Source: Bugulina stolonifera (taxonomy: Eukaryota > Bryozoa > Gymnolaemata > Cheilostomatida > Bugulidae). From it: a stretch of DNA of 64,000 nucleotides. The position numbers and the translations under genes are program-made. Under the pieces are notes generated by a model, which saw only the letters and a program-made list of their open reading frames with translations, searched no databases and had not been told where the DNA came from. The stretch spans positions 14,381,001 to 14,445,000 of the forward strand of contig OW285196.1 of the NCBI GenBank assembly GCA_935421135.1, read 5' to 3'. Positions 22,864 through 35,277 of this stretch are shown here, piece after piece (the stretch's first letter is position 1; each line of letters opens with the position of its first letter).

Positions 22864-23693
22864 TTATTTCCGGCACTGGGCTTTGCAATTATCTCGGGCT
22901 TCTTTACGAGCTTGCCTGCGATCATTTCGTCGACCCTCTTTGCGAAATGCTCTACGGGACTCTTTACGAGCTTCTCTGCGAGCCTCTCTGGTGTTCTGCA
23001 GGCGTCCTGCTTTCCAAACCATTCTATCTTCCTTCCTTGTCAAGTCATGTGTAGCATTGACTTTGAAGCCATCCATGCAATCATTCACACACATTTTCAG
23101 TTCTACAAATAGATTTAGTGTTAATGAAAATCTGGGAGACAGAAGCCGTTACCGTTTCATACTGTAACAAAGAAGAGTATTTCAATTTGCATACACAGAC
23201 CTCTGTAAATGAGCCTCAGAGACCTCATGCATTGAACGGAAAAGTATTTGTGGACGGGCTGTTATTCGCTAGAAATTCAGGCATAGAGCCTTTCTTTGCT
23301 GAGGAGTTTCCAATGTACATGTGGCTATATTCAGATGCATGCTAGGTGAAAGTGATAATTATGGCAGCTCAAATGCACATTGCTCCCGGACATAATTCAC
23401 AGCAATAGAACATGATTGAAACTGCTTCGCAAGTTGTTTGCCTTCAAAACCCGTTTTTAAATTGCAATGTACTTCGATCAAGAAACTACAACAATAGTCG
23501 TGGAAATAAAACAGCCTAGGCCATCCGCTTATTCATACACAAGACAAGCTTCAAAAATAAAAATGGCTGCATTTAGAGATATTTGACAGGCTGCACCTGA
23601 ATATGCGTACTAACCGGAGTGCACCTTGCCCACTGTCCCTCTTACAAGTCCAAGGGCGTATATCAACAGAGTAACCCATATTACACAGTTCAT
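22864..23693 (-). CDS. Secreted peptide: charged helix between two C-x3-C motifs
   Basis: Signal exon 23693-23615 (MNCVIWVTLLIYALGLV...) and mature exon 23102-22864, phase-1 intron. An acceptor (ttacag) lies shortly 5' of the ATG. The mature peptide opens with C-V-N-D-C and closes with C-K-A-Q-C plus R-K. In between are 63 residues, the second half very rich in Arg, Lys, Glu and Ala in short periodic blocks (EARREARKES, RRQARKEAR), which suggests a long charged alpha-helix. There is one N-A-T glycosylation sequon. The C-x3-C ... C-x3-C frame equals the outer cysteines of the six-Cys hairpin genes and resembles that of plant alpha-hairpinins and scorpion helical kappa toxins. That resemblance may be convergent. 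Confidence 0.75.
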
Positions 23694-23699
23694 CTTATC

Positions 23700-24590
23700 T
23701 TATCAATCTGTAAAACAAATGACAATCCAGTGATCAATCCAGGTTCGATTTGGAACAAATAAACAATGTTGCGTGTTCACAGTACCTGCAACTTCAGTGT
23801 AATGCCTACAAGCCATGTACATGTAAAATGTATTGTATAGTCTCACTTCTTCTGCTAGTCTAACTGATGCATTGCTGAAGAAGCCAACCCGTAATGTACA
23901 CTATGTGTATAAAGTAGAATATGTATGTGTAGTATCACATACTATATAATATACTACCGTAATGCAACAATAAGAGGTAAGAGCGAGAAGTACGTACTAT
24001 GAGAGTTGCTGGAAAGGTTCTCCTAGTGTGTAGATAATGATGACTATATTATCTGAATACAATAAGTTATATAGCACCACATGAGGAAGCTCCTAAACCC
24101 TGATCTGACTATCTTACAGTAGGATTTATAGCACCACACGAGAAAACTGCTAAGCCCAGGTGTAGATTATCTCAAAATCCACCCAGATTAACCATTTCAG
24201 ATGGTCAAACAGATTCAACTGCATTATAACAAAAATTTGCAAAAAGGTATGGTTGGTGGGATGCGAGCAAGCGATATTATGTTAATACCACAACCATGTA
24301 GAGGTACATGTAATATTGTAGGCAGTAGCTAGTAGAAGAGGATGTATGTATATTGCTGCACTACTCCATAAAAGTGACAAATTTGGCTGTTAATCTAGTA
24401 TCAAAATAGCATTATCTTCGTTGTTATATCTACACATACATGTGCTTGTATATCATTAAATTGTATGACTATTACATGACTGTGGTGTGCTTCTACATGT
24501 ACAGTGTATATATAAGCGGAACTAAAAGCTGTATAATAAAAATGTATAACCTATTCTAGAAAATAGAAAGGTCAATGTCAATGGTTTGAT
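23700..24590. other. Intergenic with a small tandem duplication
   Basis: A segment of about 65 bp beginning tatagcaccaca at about 24070 is repeated at about 24128. Otherwise this is AT-rich DNA. It must hold the promoter of the minus-strand gene at 23693, but no clear TATA could be fixed. Confidence 0.5.
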
Positions 24591-24594
24591 AATA

Positions 24595-24845
24595 ATAGAT
24601 TTATAAGCATATTGCAACCACTTGAGCCCAGTATTAGCTAGCACACAAGTAGGCTATGATGAAGATTAATGCAACTGTCCCAAGCCTTACCTCTGTTCTA
24701 TTTCACGACCCCCTATTGATGAATAGATTCATATGCACATTACAACCACTTGAGGCCAGTATTAGCTACCACAAGTAGGCTATGATTAAGATTAATGCAA
24801 CTGCCCCAAGCCTCTGTTCTATTTCATAACCCCCTATTGTTGATA
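24595..24845 (+). repeat. ~125-bp tandem duplication
   Basis: Two head-to-tail copies begin at about 24597 and 24722. Each contains accacttgag, agtaggctatgat and ccaagcc. They sit at the left edge of the second copy of the gene-plus-promoter block. Confidence 0.75.
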
Positions 24846-25170
24846 AAATCAGAGAATAATATTCTCTCTGCTAATATTTAGAAGCTAAGGTGTAGGTCAA
24901 AGTCTCTTACCTACATGTATGTTATTACAGCATAGCTAGTGCATACTGCTACAGACTCCCAGCAACCCCACTGTGAGCAAACTGGCTAAGGGTAGATAGC
25001 TCAGTTAATCGTTTTTTGCAAACTACACTGTATTGCTAACTGAAAGTAGCCTATTAATTAACACAGCAAATCATTTACAATATATTATAGATAAACCCTG
25101 CTATAAGGAAAACCATGCCTTGCCACCCACTAAGGCATAGGAGTTTGTTGATGTCTGGTAGAATTACCTT

Positions 25171-25380
25171 AGCACATGTTAGCACACGTTAGCACACGTT
25201 AGCACACGTTAGCACACGTTAGCACACGTTAGCACACGTTAGCACACGTTAGCACACGTTAGCACACGTTAGCACACGTTAGCACACGTTAGCACACGTT
25301 AGCACACGTTAGCACACGTTAGCACACGTTAGCACACGTTAGCACACGTTAGCACACGTTAGCACACGTTAGCACACGTT
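25171..25380 (+). repeat. 10-bp minisatellite, 21 units
   Basis: Twenty-one units of agcacacgtt, all identical except the first (agcacatgtt). The paralogous position near 15990 has only about four degenerate units, so the array expanded recently in this copy. It lies about 240 bp upstream of the promoter. Confidence 0.97.
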
Positions 25381-26155
25381 AGCACATACATGTTGCCACG
25401 TTTCCCGGCATCATTATCGGACAGTTATCATGGTGCCCTACACTACTGAAAGATAGCTTTAATTATGCACATTAAACATTTCATCCATTTCAACCATCAT
25501 TAAACCTTAGACAATAAACATTTCAAAATTTAAATTTTTAAATTAATGATTTCCTCAAGAGAATGCAAACCAGGATTGAACAGATTTGGCAAACCAACTT
25601 GTTTTCCTTAAATATTGAACTATAAAAAAGTGAACAGCATGTGTCTGCACCACAAGCTTTTCCTCCACATGCACCAATAATGTAAGTCAAACTACTATCT
25701 TAAATATACAATGTACTATGTAGTCATCCTAAATAATTATTAGCTTCACTAACCTGCACCAATTTACACTGTAGGTGATAATGTCAGAATATTGCTTTTT
25801 TTGCAATGATATAGACTAAAGCGGTTTGCTGGCATGCAATGTGTTTAAATGTTGATCACCCTACATTAAGTGGCCCATGAGGTCTGGTTTATGTACATGT
25901 ACAGCCTTTTAAAGTTAGGTTTGTTGTATTTGTGCTTCTATGAGCAGAGTTGTTTCCTCTTGCTCAGACTTGACCAACCTATGAACAAAACTCTATTAAC
26001 TGTGCTTTATGCTAATAAAGGAATAAAATAATTGCACATGAATATTTAGGCTTTTAACATAATTATATCAAGGGTGTTATGAATTACGTCTACATGACTG
26101 TGTGTTTTTACAGTTTTACACAGCTTGTAGAAGATAGCATTCATTGAGAGCAGCT

Positions 26156-28541
26156 ATGATAATCATAATACTTCGCATGCTTGTTGCTGTGTCTGGCGGA
26201 CACCCCGGATGCCATCGAATGCCTGGATTTAGTAAGTACCGGTAGATGGTTTTGAATCACATATTTTTTGTAACTCCACAATCCCCAGATATAGTTTTAA
26301 CCTATTTTTTAATATCCCCAAAGAAAGAGTGCCGTGTTGCGTGATTCAGTGCCCTTCTTGACGTCTACAACTTGCAAAAATGAAAGAAAATTGAATTACA
26401 GCGACTTATTGACACAGCTTTTGTAGTGACGACAAACGTCACAACTGTCACAACACCAACAAACGTCACAACAGTTTTTCGACAAACATCACAACACCGA
26501 CAAACGTCACAGCACCGACAAACGCCACAACAATTTTTCGACAAACGTCACAACACCGACAAACGTCACAAAGGTTCAACGACAAACGTCACAATGCCAA
26601 CAAATATCACAAATTTTCTATAAAATGACACCATAACATCAAAATATGATGCTTTTTGCTTTAATTTACCCTTCAATTTGATTATTGTTTGCCGTGTTTT
26701 AAAAACTGAAGAAAACCGAAGATAGTTAAAAACAGAATGTGACAACTCCCAATTGAGAACATGGAATTAAGGATTCAATTTTTTTGTTAAAAATCAAGAC
26801 AGCTGAGCAGAAGCAGATCTACTTCTGCACAGTTGTCTTGTTTTTTAGCAAAAAAATTGAATCGATAATTTAATGTCTTCTATGTGGAGTTGTCATACTC
26901 TGCAGTCTATATAGTGATTATAATAATTTAATACTAGCTACATGTATATACTCGTATAATAACACACACACATAATAACATGTTGATTAAAACTGAAACA
27001 AGTCTTTACTGGATGTCAACAATGATCGTAGCAAAATACGAATAGCTAGGATCACTCAGGTAAGATAAAAACACCAGTTATTGCCGGGAATGTCAGGCTA
27101 AACGAATTATGGGATAGAGGTTACTTCCCAATATTATGATAATTGCATCGAGTTGCATCTCGGTTTTTGATACAATTTTCTATTGGACAATTTTGTCGAT
27201 TTTGAATTGAGAGCGAATAATTTCCGAAAAAAACAAATTATATCAAAACATTGTGTAGCACTATGTCTAGTAGTAGAGTAGCATATATTTTTAATTTCAT
27301 GTAGATCCTTGCATTTAGTTATACAGTGATGTACTTTGTTAGCAAGGAATTTATAGTTATAGTTATACATTTAATAGTGATAAATAGGCAGGAGAGTTCC
27401 ACCTGTCTTCATATTCTACAAGCAGATGGTTCTCGGACTAAGGTGTCATAACATATTCCCTTTAGATCTGTTGCCGTCTGCATGGTATTTTTAATTTAGA
27501 GAAGTGGTGGTGCGTGTGAGATCTAGGCTATGTGTACAAATGTGATGCAAAACTTCGGCCCTTTGACCAGAATGTGATTTAATGCAATTTTCATATGTAC
27601 TGTGCATGTAGTTAAATGGCCATTAAAGGATATTTCGTTTAGCTTGCCCATATCTGGTAATAGCTGGTGTTTTCATCTTTATTGAGTGACCCTTGCCATT
27701 CATATTTTGCTACAATCATTGTTTCCATTCAGTAATGACTATTGTTTCAGTCCTAATTAACATGTTATACTTACATGACTGTATAATGATGCATGTACAT
27801 GCATATTATCAAAATACGTGTGTGTGGTTACAGTTGTATTGAATGATTATAATTTAAATAAATTCATTGTATGGGCTGCATAATTAACAGCAGAGTGTGA
27901 CAACTCCCAATGGAGGATACTTATTTAGCAATTAAATTTTTTCGCTAAAAATCAAGATGGTTGGTCAGAAACAGATCTACTTCTGCTCAGTTGTATTGGT
28001 TTTTGGCAAAAAAATTGAATTGCTAATTTCATGTTCTCTATTGGGAGTTGTCCCACTCTGCTTTTAACCATCTTCGGTTTTATTCAGTTTTGAAAATACA
28101 AGAAACAAAAATAATCCAATTGAAGGGTAAATCAAGGCAAAAAGCATTATTTTTGGTGTTACGGCGTTATTTTATTGAAGATGTGTGATATTTGTTGGCA
28201 TTGTGACGCTTGTCGTTGAACCTTTGTGACGTTTGTCGGTGTTGAGACGTTTTTCGAAAAATTGTTGTGACGTTTGTCGGTGTTGTGACAGGTGTGACGT
28301 TTGCCGTCGCTGCAGCTTTTCTACATCACTGGGATTTTTTTAAATTAACACTTTTACTGTTAGAACAACAGTTGATTTTGCCTCATATTTGTGGTAAAAG
28401 AACTGTCATTATTGCATATTTGTTGCAGATGACTTTGATGCCTGTCTCTGCAGAGAGAGGGCTCGATGTGCACGAATAGCACCATCTGATCCAGATTGCA
28501 TCCAAAGAGCAGTAGCATACTGCTACAACCTTCAACCATAG
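26156..28541 (+). CDS. Secreted Cys-rich peptide with C-x7-C pair (copy 2, altered start)
   Basis: Paralogue of 16782-17284. Exon 1 is 26156-26231 and exon 2 is 28429-28541, phase-1 intron. A 2-bp deletion removed the ancestral start codon. An Ile to Met change at codon 5 supplies an in-frame ATG, which gives a signal sequence shorter by four residues, with an Arg in the hydrophobic core where copy 1 has Cys. The mature exon is nearly unchanged: all cysteines are kept and there are only a few substitutions. The intron contains a 1.9-kb foldback element. Secretion may be weakened. It could be a functional variant or an early pseudogene; the well-kept mature exon leaves both open. A TATA box (25621-25628) and the non-coding exon are conserved. 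Confidence 0.6.
26424..28312. mobile_element. hAT-type non-autonomous foldback element
   Basis: The insert is flanked by 8-bp direct repeats CAGCTTTT (26415-26422 and 28313-28320), with one extra G on the left. The paralogous intron at about 17050-17060 is the empty site. Its termini, TAGTGACGACAAACG and the complement of the right end, CAGCGACGGCAAACG, fit hAT-type TAGNG/CAGNG ends. Arms several hundred bp long are inverted repeats. Subterminal arrays of an 18-bp unit (acaaacgtcacaacaccg) lie at 26430-26612 and 28198-28300. Inner palindromic modules lie at 26737-26895 and 27893-28065. There is no transposase. Confidence 0.85.
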
Positions 28542-28593
28542 GAGGAAACTAGCAACACACCATGTGCTACGTCTTTGCCCTATTTTTCAGAAC

Positions 28594-31500
28594 TTAAAGG
28601 ATCAGTGTCACCGTTTTTGTTTACATTTTGAGACACCCATGTGCTCGCTAGAGCGAACGTCATGATTGGTTACTTGAACTTTATTATAATTGGCTAACTA
28701 AATCGAATGCGCATGTACACGTGTGGGAAAACCCATTGGGTGATCGATGGGAATCAGTTGGCTGTGGACAGAATTAGAATAAAATATAATATTTTGCTTT
28801 TGCCAAAATGAAATTATTGTTGCAAGATGAAAATGCTATCAAGAGATGATATGATACAAGGTATATGGCAAGCACAGCAAGAATTTGCAATCATTTGATT
28901 ATCATATCAAATCAATGAAAGTAAATTAATTTTGATTTTAATTTAATTCTTAATGTCAATGTGAATGTACTATGCCAGTGTAGTTGATATTAAAAAAAGT
29001 TATTTATACATGTGGATATAGCAATGATAATTATTGTTATTTACTTTTTGTTCACATTGGTACATAAGTAATTTGTTAAAATAACATACTAGTTACTTAT
29101 GGTTAATTATTATGAATGTAGCCTACTTTACTACACTATTTTAAACTTTACTAAAATGGATAAAATGCAAAATAAAATATTGGGATTATAATATTAACTT
29201 GATTAACTATGATTGTTGCTATCTACATATATGTAGGCCTTTATACAGCACCTAATCAAAAACTTAATTTATTGAATTTCAAAATAATTGTATTCTTTGA
29301 TTGCAGCCGTAAGTAAAATAAACTTTTGATGACACTATAGTCAACTCATTTGCTTTCTCTGTTGTAATAATAATACTATGATGACTAAAATGTGTGTAAT
29401 GAATGCTTCTTTTTAGCAGTTTGTCAAGACTATGACCCAGGAATGTCAAGTCCCATCAATGGCAACCTCTTAAAGTCATACTTGAGTGACGAGTATTGTA
29501 CCTTGGACACTGAGTTGACTTGTTGTACATAGGTATACATAAGGTAAGTGCATCATCAACTTTCAAGGTTCTGTCTAATCAAAAAATGTGAAGTGTTGTC
29601 GCATCAGTTCAGCAAAACTTTCGCTGTAAACACTGCTGCATGTACATATTACTTTTCTGTACTGTGGTTTTTGGAATGTAGCCTAGCAAAATTGGTATCG
29701 ATTTGATTTGTATTCATCATTTTCAATCTATTACATTGTACCTAGCAGTTATATTCAGTTGCTTAGTGTGGTCTGATTTTAGGTACCATCTGTTGTTGTT
29801 AATGTACTTTTAAGTGATCCAATGGTATGATAACATGTTCACATAATGTTGTAGAATAGAAACATCTATCAAGCAACATGCTTGAACTGAAGTACTTACC
29901 AACAATTCGAGCAGCCAAATCAATCGTATGGTTTGTAAAGTATTGACCGGTACCTTCAAATATTAATATTCTGCCACAATTGGAATTTTTTTCATTTTTA
30001 TATGTATTAGTTGCAGTTGGCTTGATATTTCATGTATGATCTTTCAGTAAATAGAATTTCAATGAGTACAGTACATGTTGTATTTGATGCCTGTGATGGC
30101 CAATTCCATTTTGATTTTTTTCTATATTGTGCAGTTACATTGGTGATCTTTTCTATTTACTAAGTCGATTATTACTGCTTCGTTTCAAGTGACCGTAATC
30201 CACAAGCTTTAATGTTAACAAGAACTAATATTATGCACTCATGGTTATTTGCAATTAGCCGAGTGGATTTAGTTTTGTTCCAAGATGTCATTATTTTGAA
30301 TTCCAAGATTACTCATGTTTTTTGTGTTTGCAGCCATAGTAAATGGAAAATACATGCAGCTCAAAATTTATACTTTGGACTATTATATTTGATTTTACAT
30401 TTATTTTGTGCTATTTTTCTTATCTTTCTTAGGCTTTAGGGAGGATTTATTTTACTAGATGAAACTGCAATTTTCCATTTGCAAAGACATGTATGTAACT
30501 GCTGTAGTTATGAACATCAATTTACTGATTATTTACCAATACAGTCTCTAGACAAATTTTATTGCCCTCTCCGTTTTATGACACCGAGCTGTTATTGCAA
30601 GATTAATTTAGGCCTACTAGTATACTTTTGGCAAAGTACTGGAGACTAAAACCAACTATGATTCATATACATTTAAACAAAAATGTTTGAAATGATTCTG
30701 ACTATTATTTGATTTGTCGTACTTTCTGAAAATGTAACCGTCATTCTTAGTTATTAATATGAGGACATCGAATGACTATTCAACTTCAATATCTTAAAAC
30801 ATTTATTGTTTATTTACGATATCTGTTTATAACAAAATACAACGATGAAAACAGCCGAATCCAGAGTAAAATACATGTGTAAAGTATTGAACATGAACAG
30901 AAATCATAATGAGATACACAGTCCATGTAGCGTGCCAGCAGAAGTTTGTTTTCAATCGTAATCACTCAGCTTGAATGCTGAGGCACTATAACGCTTCACC
31001 TTTTATAGAGTTACTTGTTGAAGAAACCTCTTGTAGTACGGGTGAACTGTACATTTGGAACGCTTCTTTTGCAATCCAATATGTACTATCTGCAATTCAA
31101 ATTTGTAGAGCATTTTATTAAGAAAAGTGGTTGTGACCCTCGAAGAGAACACATCAATAGTTAGTGGCAATGTAGTTTTGGTTGGGTTCAACTCTCACAG
31201 CAGAATTTCCCACCCTGTTGAATAGATGATGCTGAAGTACTAGTACTGATAATCAAGTTAATGTACATAACATATTACTGCTACAACACTTACCTATGCT
31301 TTTTCCAACATTGGAGATAAAGATGATATGGTGCAAGCTGGAGAATAGATGAATTAGAATTTCTACACCAGTGTCTGGTCGCATGGAATTGGTCTAGCTT
31401 TGTTCCCGTTCGTTCATACAGCTTTGGCATCTCACTGTGCTAAATAATAATGATAATAATATAATATTCATGGCGCCAAACACAATTCTTTAATGTGGCT

Positions 31501-33419
31501 CCCCGATAGCAGAGCTAGTCGAATGGGTCTCCACGGCTCCTAGAGCTGAATATTATTATAGTTCGATATGGCACAGAAGGAAGACTTTCGGAATGAAAAC
31601 CTAAATCACATGGGTTGTCAGTTTTATTAGCTAAAGCATGTGTGTTTCACATTTTGCAAGAATAAACTGATGAAATTTACCTCAATGAGTTTATAAGTTT
31701 ATGCATAAGTTAAATTCAAGAAGACGGTTTTAATGCTACCTTGTAACGAGCCTTGTCGCTACATAATAAATTATAAACACCTACCAGTATAAAGAACTGG
31801 ATGTAGAAATTGAGGTTGGCATTCGATTTAAATATTCTTCATCAAAGGTGAGTGTGTGTCTTTACCCTGCTCACCAGATCATTCCTTCTTTCCAACAAAC
31901 AGTCGAGTTCAACTATGTCTTTATCAATGTCAGGAAAGTTACTTGCTGACAGTATTGGAACTAGCCTGTAATCAACACAGTGAGTACATCATAAGATACA
32001 AATACGATAAAAACATAAAATGCTTTAGAAATAAAACTTGGCTGTTTTAAACGAAAAGAAACTTTGACCATGCAAACATACATAAAAGTACACCAGGTTA
32101 GCTCAGCTGCATTAGATAAGGGTGAGTTTGTGTCTAATGAAGTTAGCATCAGTCCCACCAATCTTTTAGATTTAGCCTGGGAAAAAGGGGGGGGGGGGCT
32201 TGAAAGAGTGAATAAACTAAATACAGTAATACAAATATCTTGGATAGACCAGATCAGTCAATTGATTATTTTAGAAATAAACTTTATGATGGAATTATTG
32301 TTTGCATTTTCGCAGGATATGTATATTGTAAATTCAAAATTATATTTGAATATGTACATTGTAGATGATTTAATACAACAATACAATAACTTCACATTTT
32401 TACAAAGTTCATTGTGACCGATTGTCAAAACTAAATTTAATACTAACTGAAATTTAGTTTCACCAGTATTGTAATATAAATATAAATATATGTTAAAATC
32501 ATAATGATATGATAATCATTTAGATTATTATATTAAATTATATCATAATATAACCTAATTAACATTATAATATAATATGAAATATCATAATCACATGACT
32601 TCCTTTTTTTTGTATTATAAGTTATCTAACTCTTTTTATCATTTAAAAAATTAATATAAATATTATAATAATATTTAATTTCAAACCTAATCATTTGTTT
32701 TTTAAACGAAATAAATAAAAAAAAAGAAAACATATAGTAAATGCTTACTATGCTGAGTATTGTGGTAGCTGACAATCTGGCCATAAACTAAGCTCATATT
32801 CTTTAGAAAATGAAATTTATGAAATGAAAATCCAAATTTCGAACGCCATTCTTAGCATTTCTGTGCACTATGAATTCTCAACTCAATCCATAGACATAGA
32901 CGAAGATAGATAGTATAGTACCTTGGTACTTGCAATAACTCTGTGATCAATTGTATTGTAAACAAAATACCACGTGCAGACCGCTAGCATGGTCATGTGA
33001 CTTTGTTTTGTTTATAAAATTTGATGCTAGTATGATAATCCATAGTTTCGGATAAACAATGGCAGCTATAAAAATAAAACTTTTTTCGAGGGTGTAATAT
33101 AAATTGAAGGGTGCATGGTTGCAAGTAGTATATGCTCATGGATTATTTTTGCATTTTTCAGGCTACTTTTGAAAATATTCTCAAAAAACGAAACCTCTCT
33201 CTATACAACTTATATAAAAAAATTGCCGTTTAGGGTGTCTTCATTAAAAAAATCGTCCTAGGGCAGCACATAGCGCATCGCGCGATGCATCATGGGAAGC
33301 AGAAATATGTTGAGAGCACAACTCCGCAACTTGTAACTTTCCTGCTGCCTTCATTTTAACACAAATCTACATTTGCTGAGCAAGGTAATTAGTGACAGGG
33401 ATCCTTTAACGTTCAGATT
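28594..33419. mobile_element. 4.8-kb TTAA-flanked DNA transposon (Kolobok or piggyBac type)
   Basis: The element proper is 28598-33415, bounded by TTAA at 28594-28597 and 33416-33419. The paralogous empty site (cagaacTTAAcattcag, about 17332-17347) shows a single TTAA, so the duplication is real. The terminal inverted repeats are AGGATCAGTGTCAC (left) and AGGATCCCTGTCAC (right, complement), 12 of 14 matching. TTAA targets are known for Kolobok and piggyBac; AG ends lean to Kolobok. No long transposase ORF exists. Exon-like open stretches on the plus strand (29411-29533) and minus strand (about 31290-31440, 31003-31191) may be remnants of an intron-bearing gene. AT-rich filler and a poly-G run at about 32190 complete it. 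Confidence 0.85.
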
Positions 33420-35270
33420 ATACAATGTCGTAATATTATGTGTTTTGCTTTGGTATAGTATAAGTTTCAAAAATTTCCAGTTGCTTGTCAATATTCAGAA
33501 CAAAATTAGAACAAAATAAAAGCGTAAAATAATACAAGTATATTTGACATCGCTGATCTTTTCTTTTTAAATGGGTTTGGTGTGCCCATGATAGTGAAGA
33601 ATGAACCACTCTTGTACAATTTGTACATAGTGCAATGTACCTGTGGTACTTGTATTTATGTACTTCTAGTACATGATACATGTAAATATATTTCACCATG
33701 TTAAAATTTCCATCAAAACTTTCCAGCAGTTAAAGCTTACCTCTGTAGGTGATGCATCCAGTCCTTTTGATAGGCATTGTTAGTAAAACTTCAGTCACCA
33801 CCAATCATTCTGGCGGATTAGATAAAGAATGTGGAAATATGGTGATATTATTGTTTATTTAATTTTGATAAGTTAAAAACCGTAAGTTCTCCAAGAAAAT
33901 AGTCAATTAGTGAGTATAACTGAATTGATAGACAGTGATGCACACCTCTGATTCAGCTACAGTCAAAAGGACATTTCATGTGGGTAGATTGAAGGTTTAC
34001 TAAATATTAATATCTTATTGGTTCAGAGTTGTTAAGAAACACGTTTCCTCTCGCAACTTTGATTTATTATACATGTACATAATTCCTATTTAGTATTCTA
34101 AATGTTAGAAAACTCATATGCATATGAATTCATTGATTGAGTTATATAATTGTCCATTGATCCACTGTTAGATTTGGATAAATGCATGTATGAATTGTCT
34201 CTCATTTAAATACAAGTGGGGCTAATTTAATAAATGCTCTATGAAAATAGTAATACACTATCTGACATTCTCAATGAGTCATTAGCCATAACCATGGCCA
34301 TAGCATAATAATATTATAGTATTTATAACAGAACTGTAAGTGGCTGGATTTACTCGAGATCAATTTGAAGGGAAGACAACTCTAATACTGACGGATAATA
34401 ATTGGGAATTGTCTTGCCATCATATTTGACAATAATGCGTCCTTACTAGAATTAGTAGTTTGACAACTCCAAATTGCTATTATTAATTTAAAGTTAGTCT
34501 CTCTTCAAGATAATAATTATTTTTTCAATCCATATTAGTTGGCTAGTTGCTAATGGCTACACAAAATTTACCAATTTTTTACCAAACTACAGTAAATGTA
34601 AGAAAACTTAACATTGTTTTAAGTCAGTGATGCAGAGTTGCAGTCAAACAATTATACTACATTGTATTTGCTGACAAGCTACTGGCACTGCTGATAATGT
34701 GTAAATGTCGGAGGGTTCGTTGCATGAACTACAGTGTTATGTACATGTAGAATAGGACCATTGTTTGGCAGTGTTTAGTCATTGCAGTTCCAGTTCAACA
34801 TCGTATAGTCTTATTCCAAGTTGAGATTCAAGTTCCTGTATAGAAATGCAAGCAACTGAAAAGGTTTCTTTTCTATTAGTAGTTTGTAGGAACTAATACT
34901 GTGATGTCATGACGTACTTTCAATCCACATGAACTAACAACAGATCGTCAAATATCTGTTAAGTATATAAATGGCACGTACACAGTGTATCTGCATCTGC
35001 ACACTGTATAGTTACTGTGTAAACAACCACAGCACATGGTGCATGTGAAGCAGTAGTTGGTTTAAAATATTGCCAACTTAAGATCTGGTGTATGTAATTT
35101 ATTCATAAAATAAATGCATATAAAGGTTTCAAATGCAGTAAAGTACTTATTGCAACAGTAAATTTCCTGTTGTTAGCGAACCCCAATATTTATATTGCTG
35201 CAGCATTTTAGTACTTTGCACATGATAAAACCAATAAAAACATAACAATATTGCAAATAATGTTGGAGTC
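33420..35270. other. Intergenic with MITE and duplicated segment
   Basis: This is the 3' flank of the duplicated gene, then AT-rich DNA. A segment of about 165 bp at 34671-34839 recurs at 35545-35707 (shared gtcggagggttcgttgcatg and ataggaccattg). No gene was seen apart from the exon listed at 35278-36121. Confidence 0.55.
34365..34508. mobile_element. Small MITE (copy also at 45370-45497)
   Basis: Inverted ends ttgaagggaagacaactc and, at the right, a complement-like ctctcttcaa. A related copy lies at 45370-45497 with ttgaagggaagataact ... ccctcccttcaa-type ends. Flanking DNA is also similar, so the second copy may come from a larger segmental duplication. Confidence 0.5.
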
Positions 35271-35277
35271 CAATGGA

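Larger units (their letters stand above)
24830..33500 (+). repeat. Gene-plus-promoter duplication, copy 2 (with insertions)
   Basis: Collinear with 15625-17490 but broken by a 10-bp minisatellite expansion (25171-25380), a hAT-type foldback (26424-28312) and a TTAA-flanked element (28598-33415). The 3' flank resumes at 33420 with the same sequence that follows the gene in copy 1. Confidence 0.85.

Noticed and set aside
25171..25380. CRISPR array
   Set aside because: Direct 10-bp tandem repeats without spacers, in an intron-bearing eukaryotic context: a minisatellite.
26426..26623. Thr/Val/Gln/His-rich ORF
   Set aside because: Translation of the iterated subterminal repeats of the hAT-type foldback.
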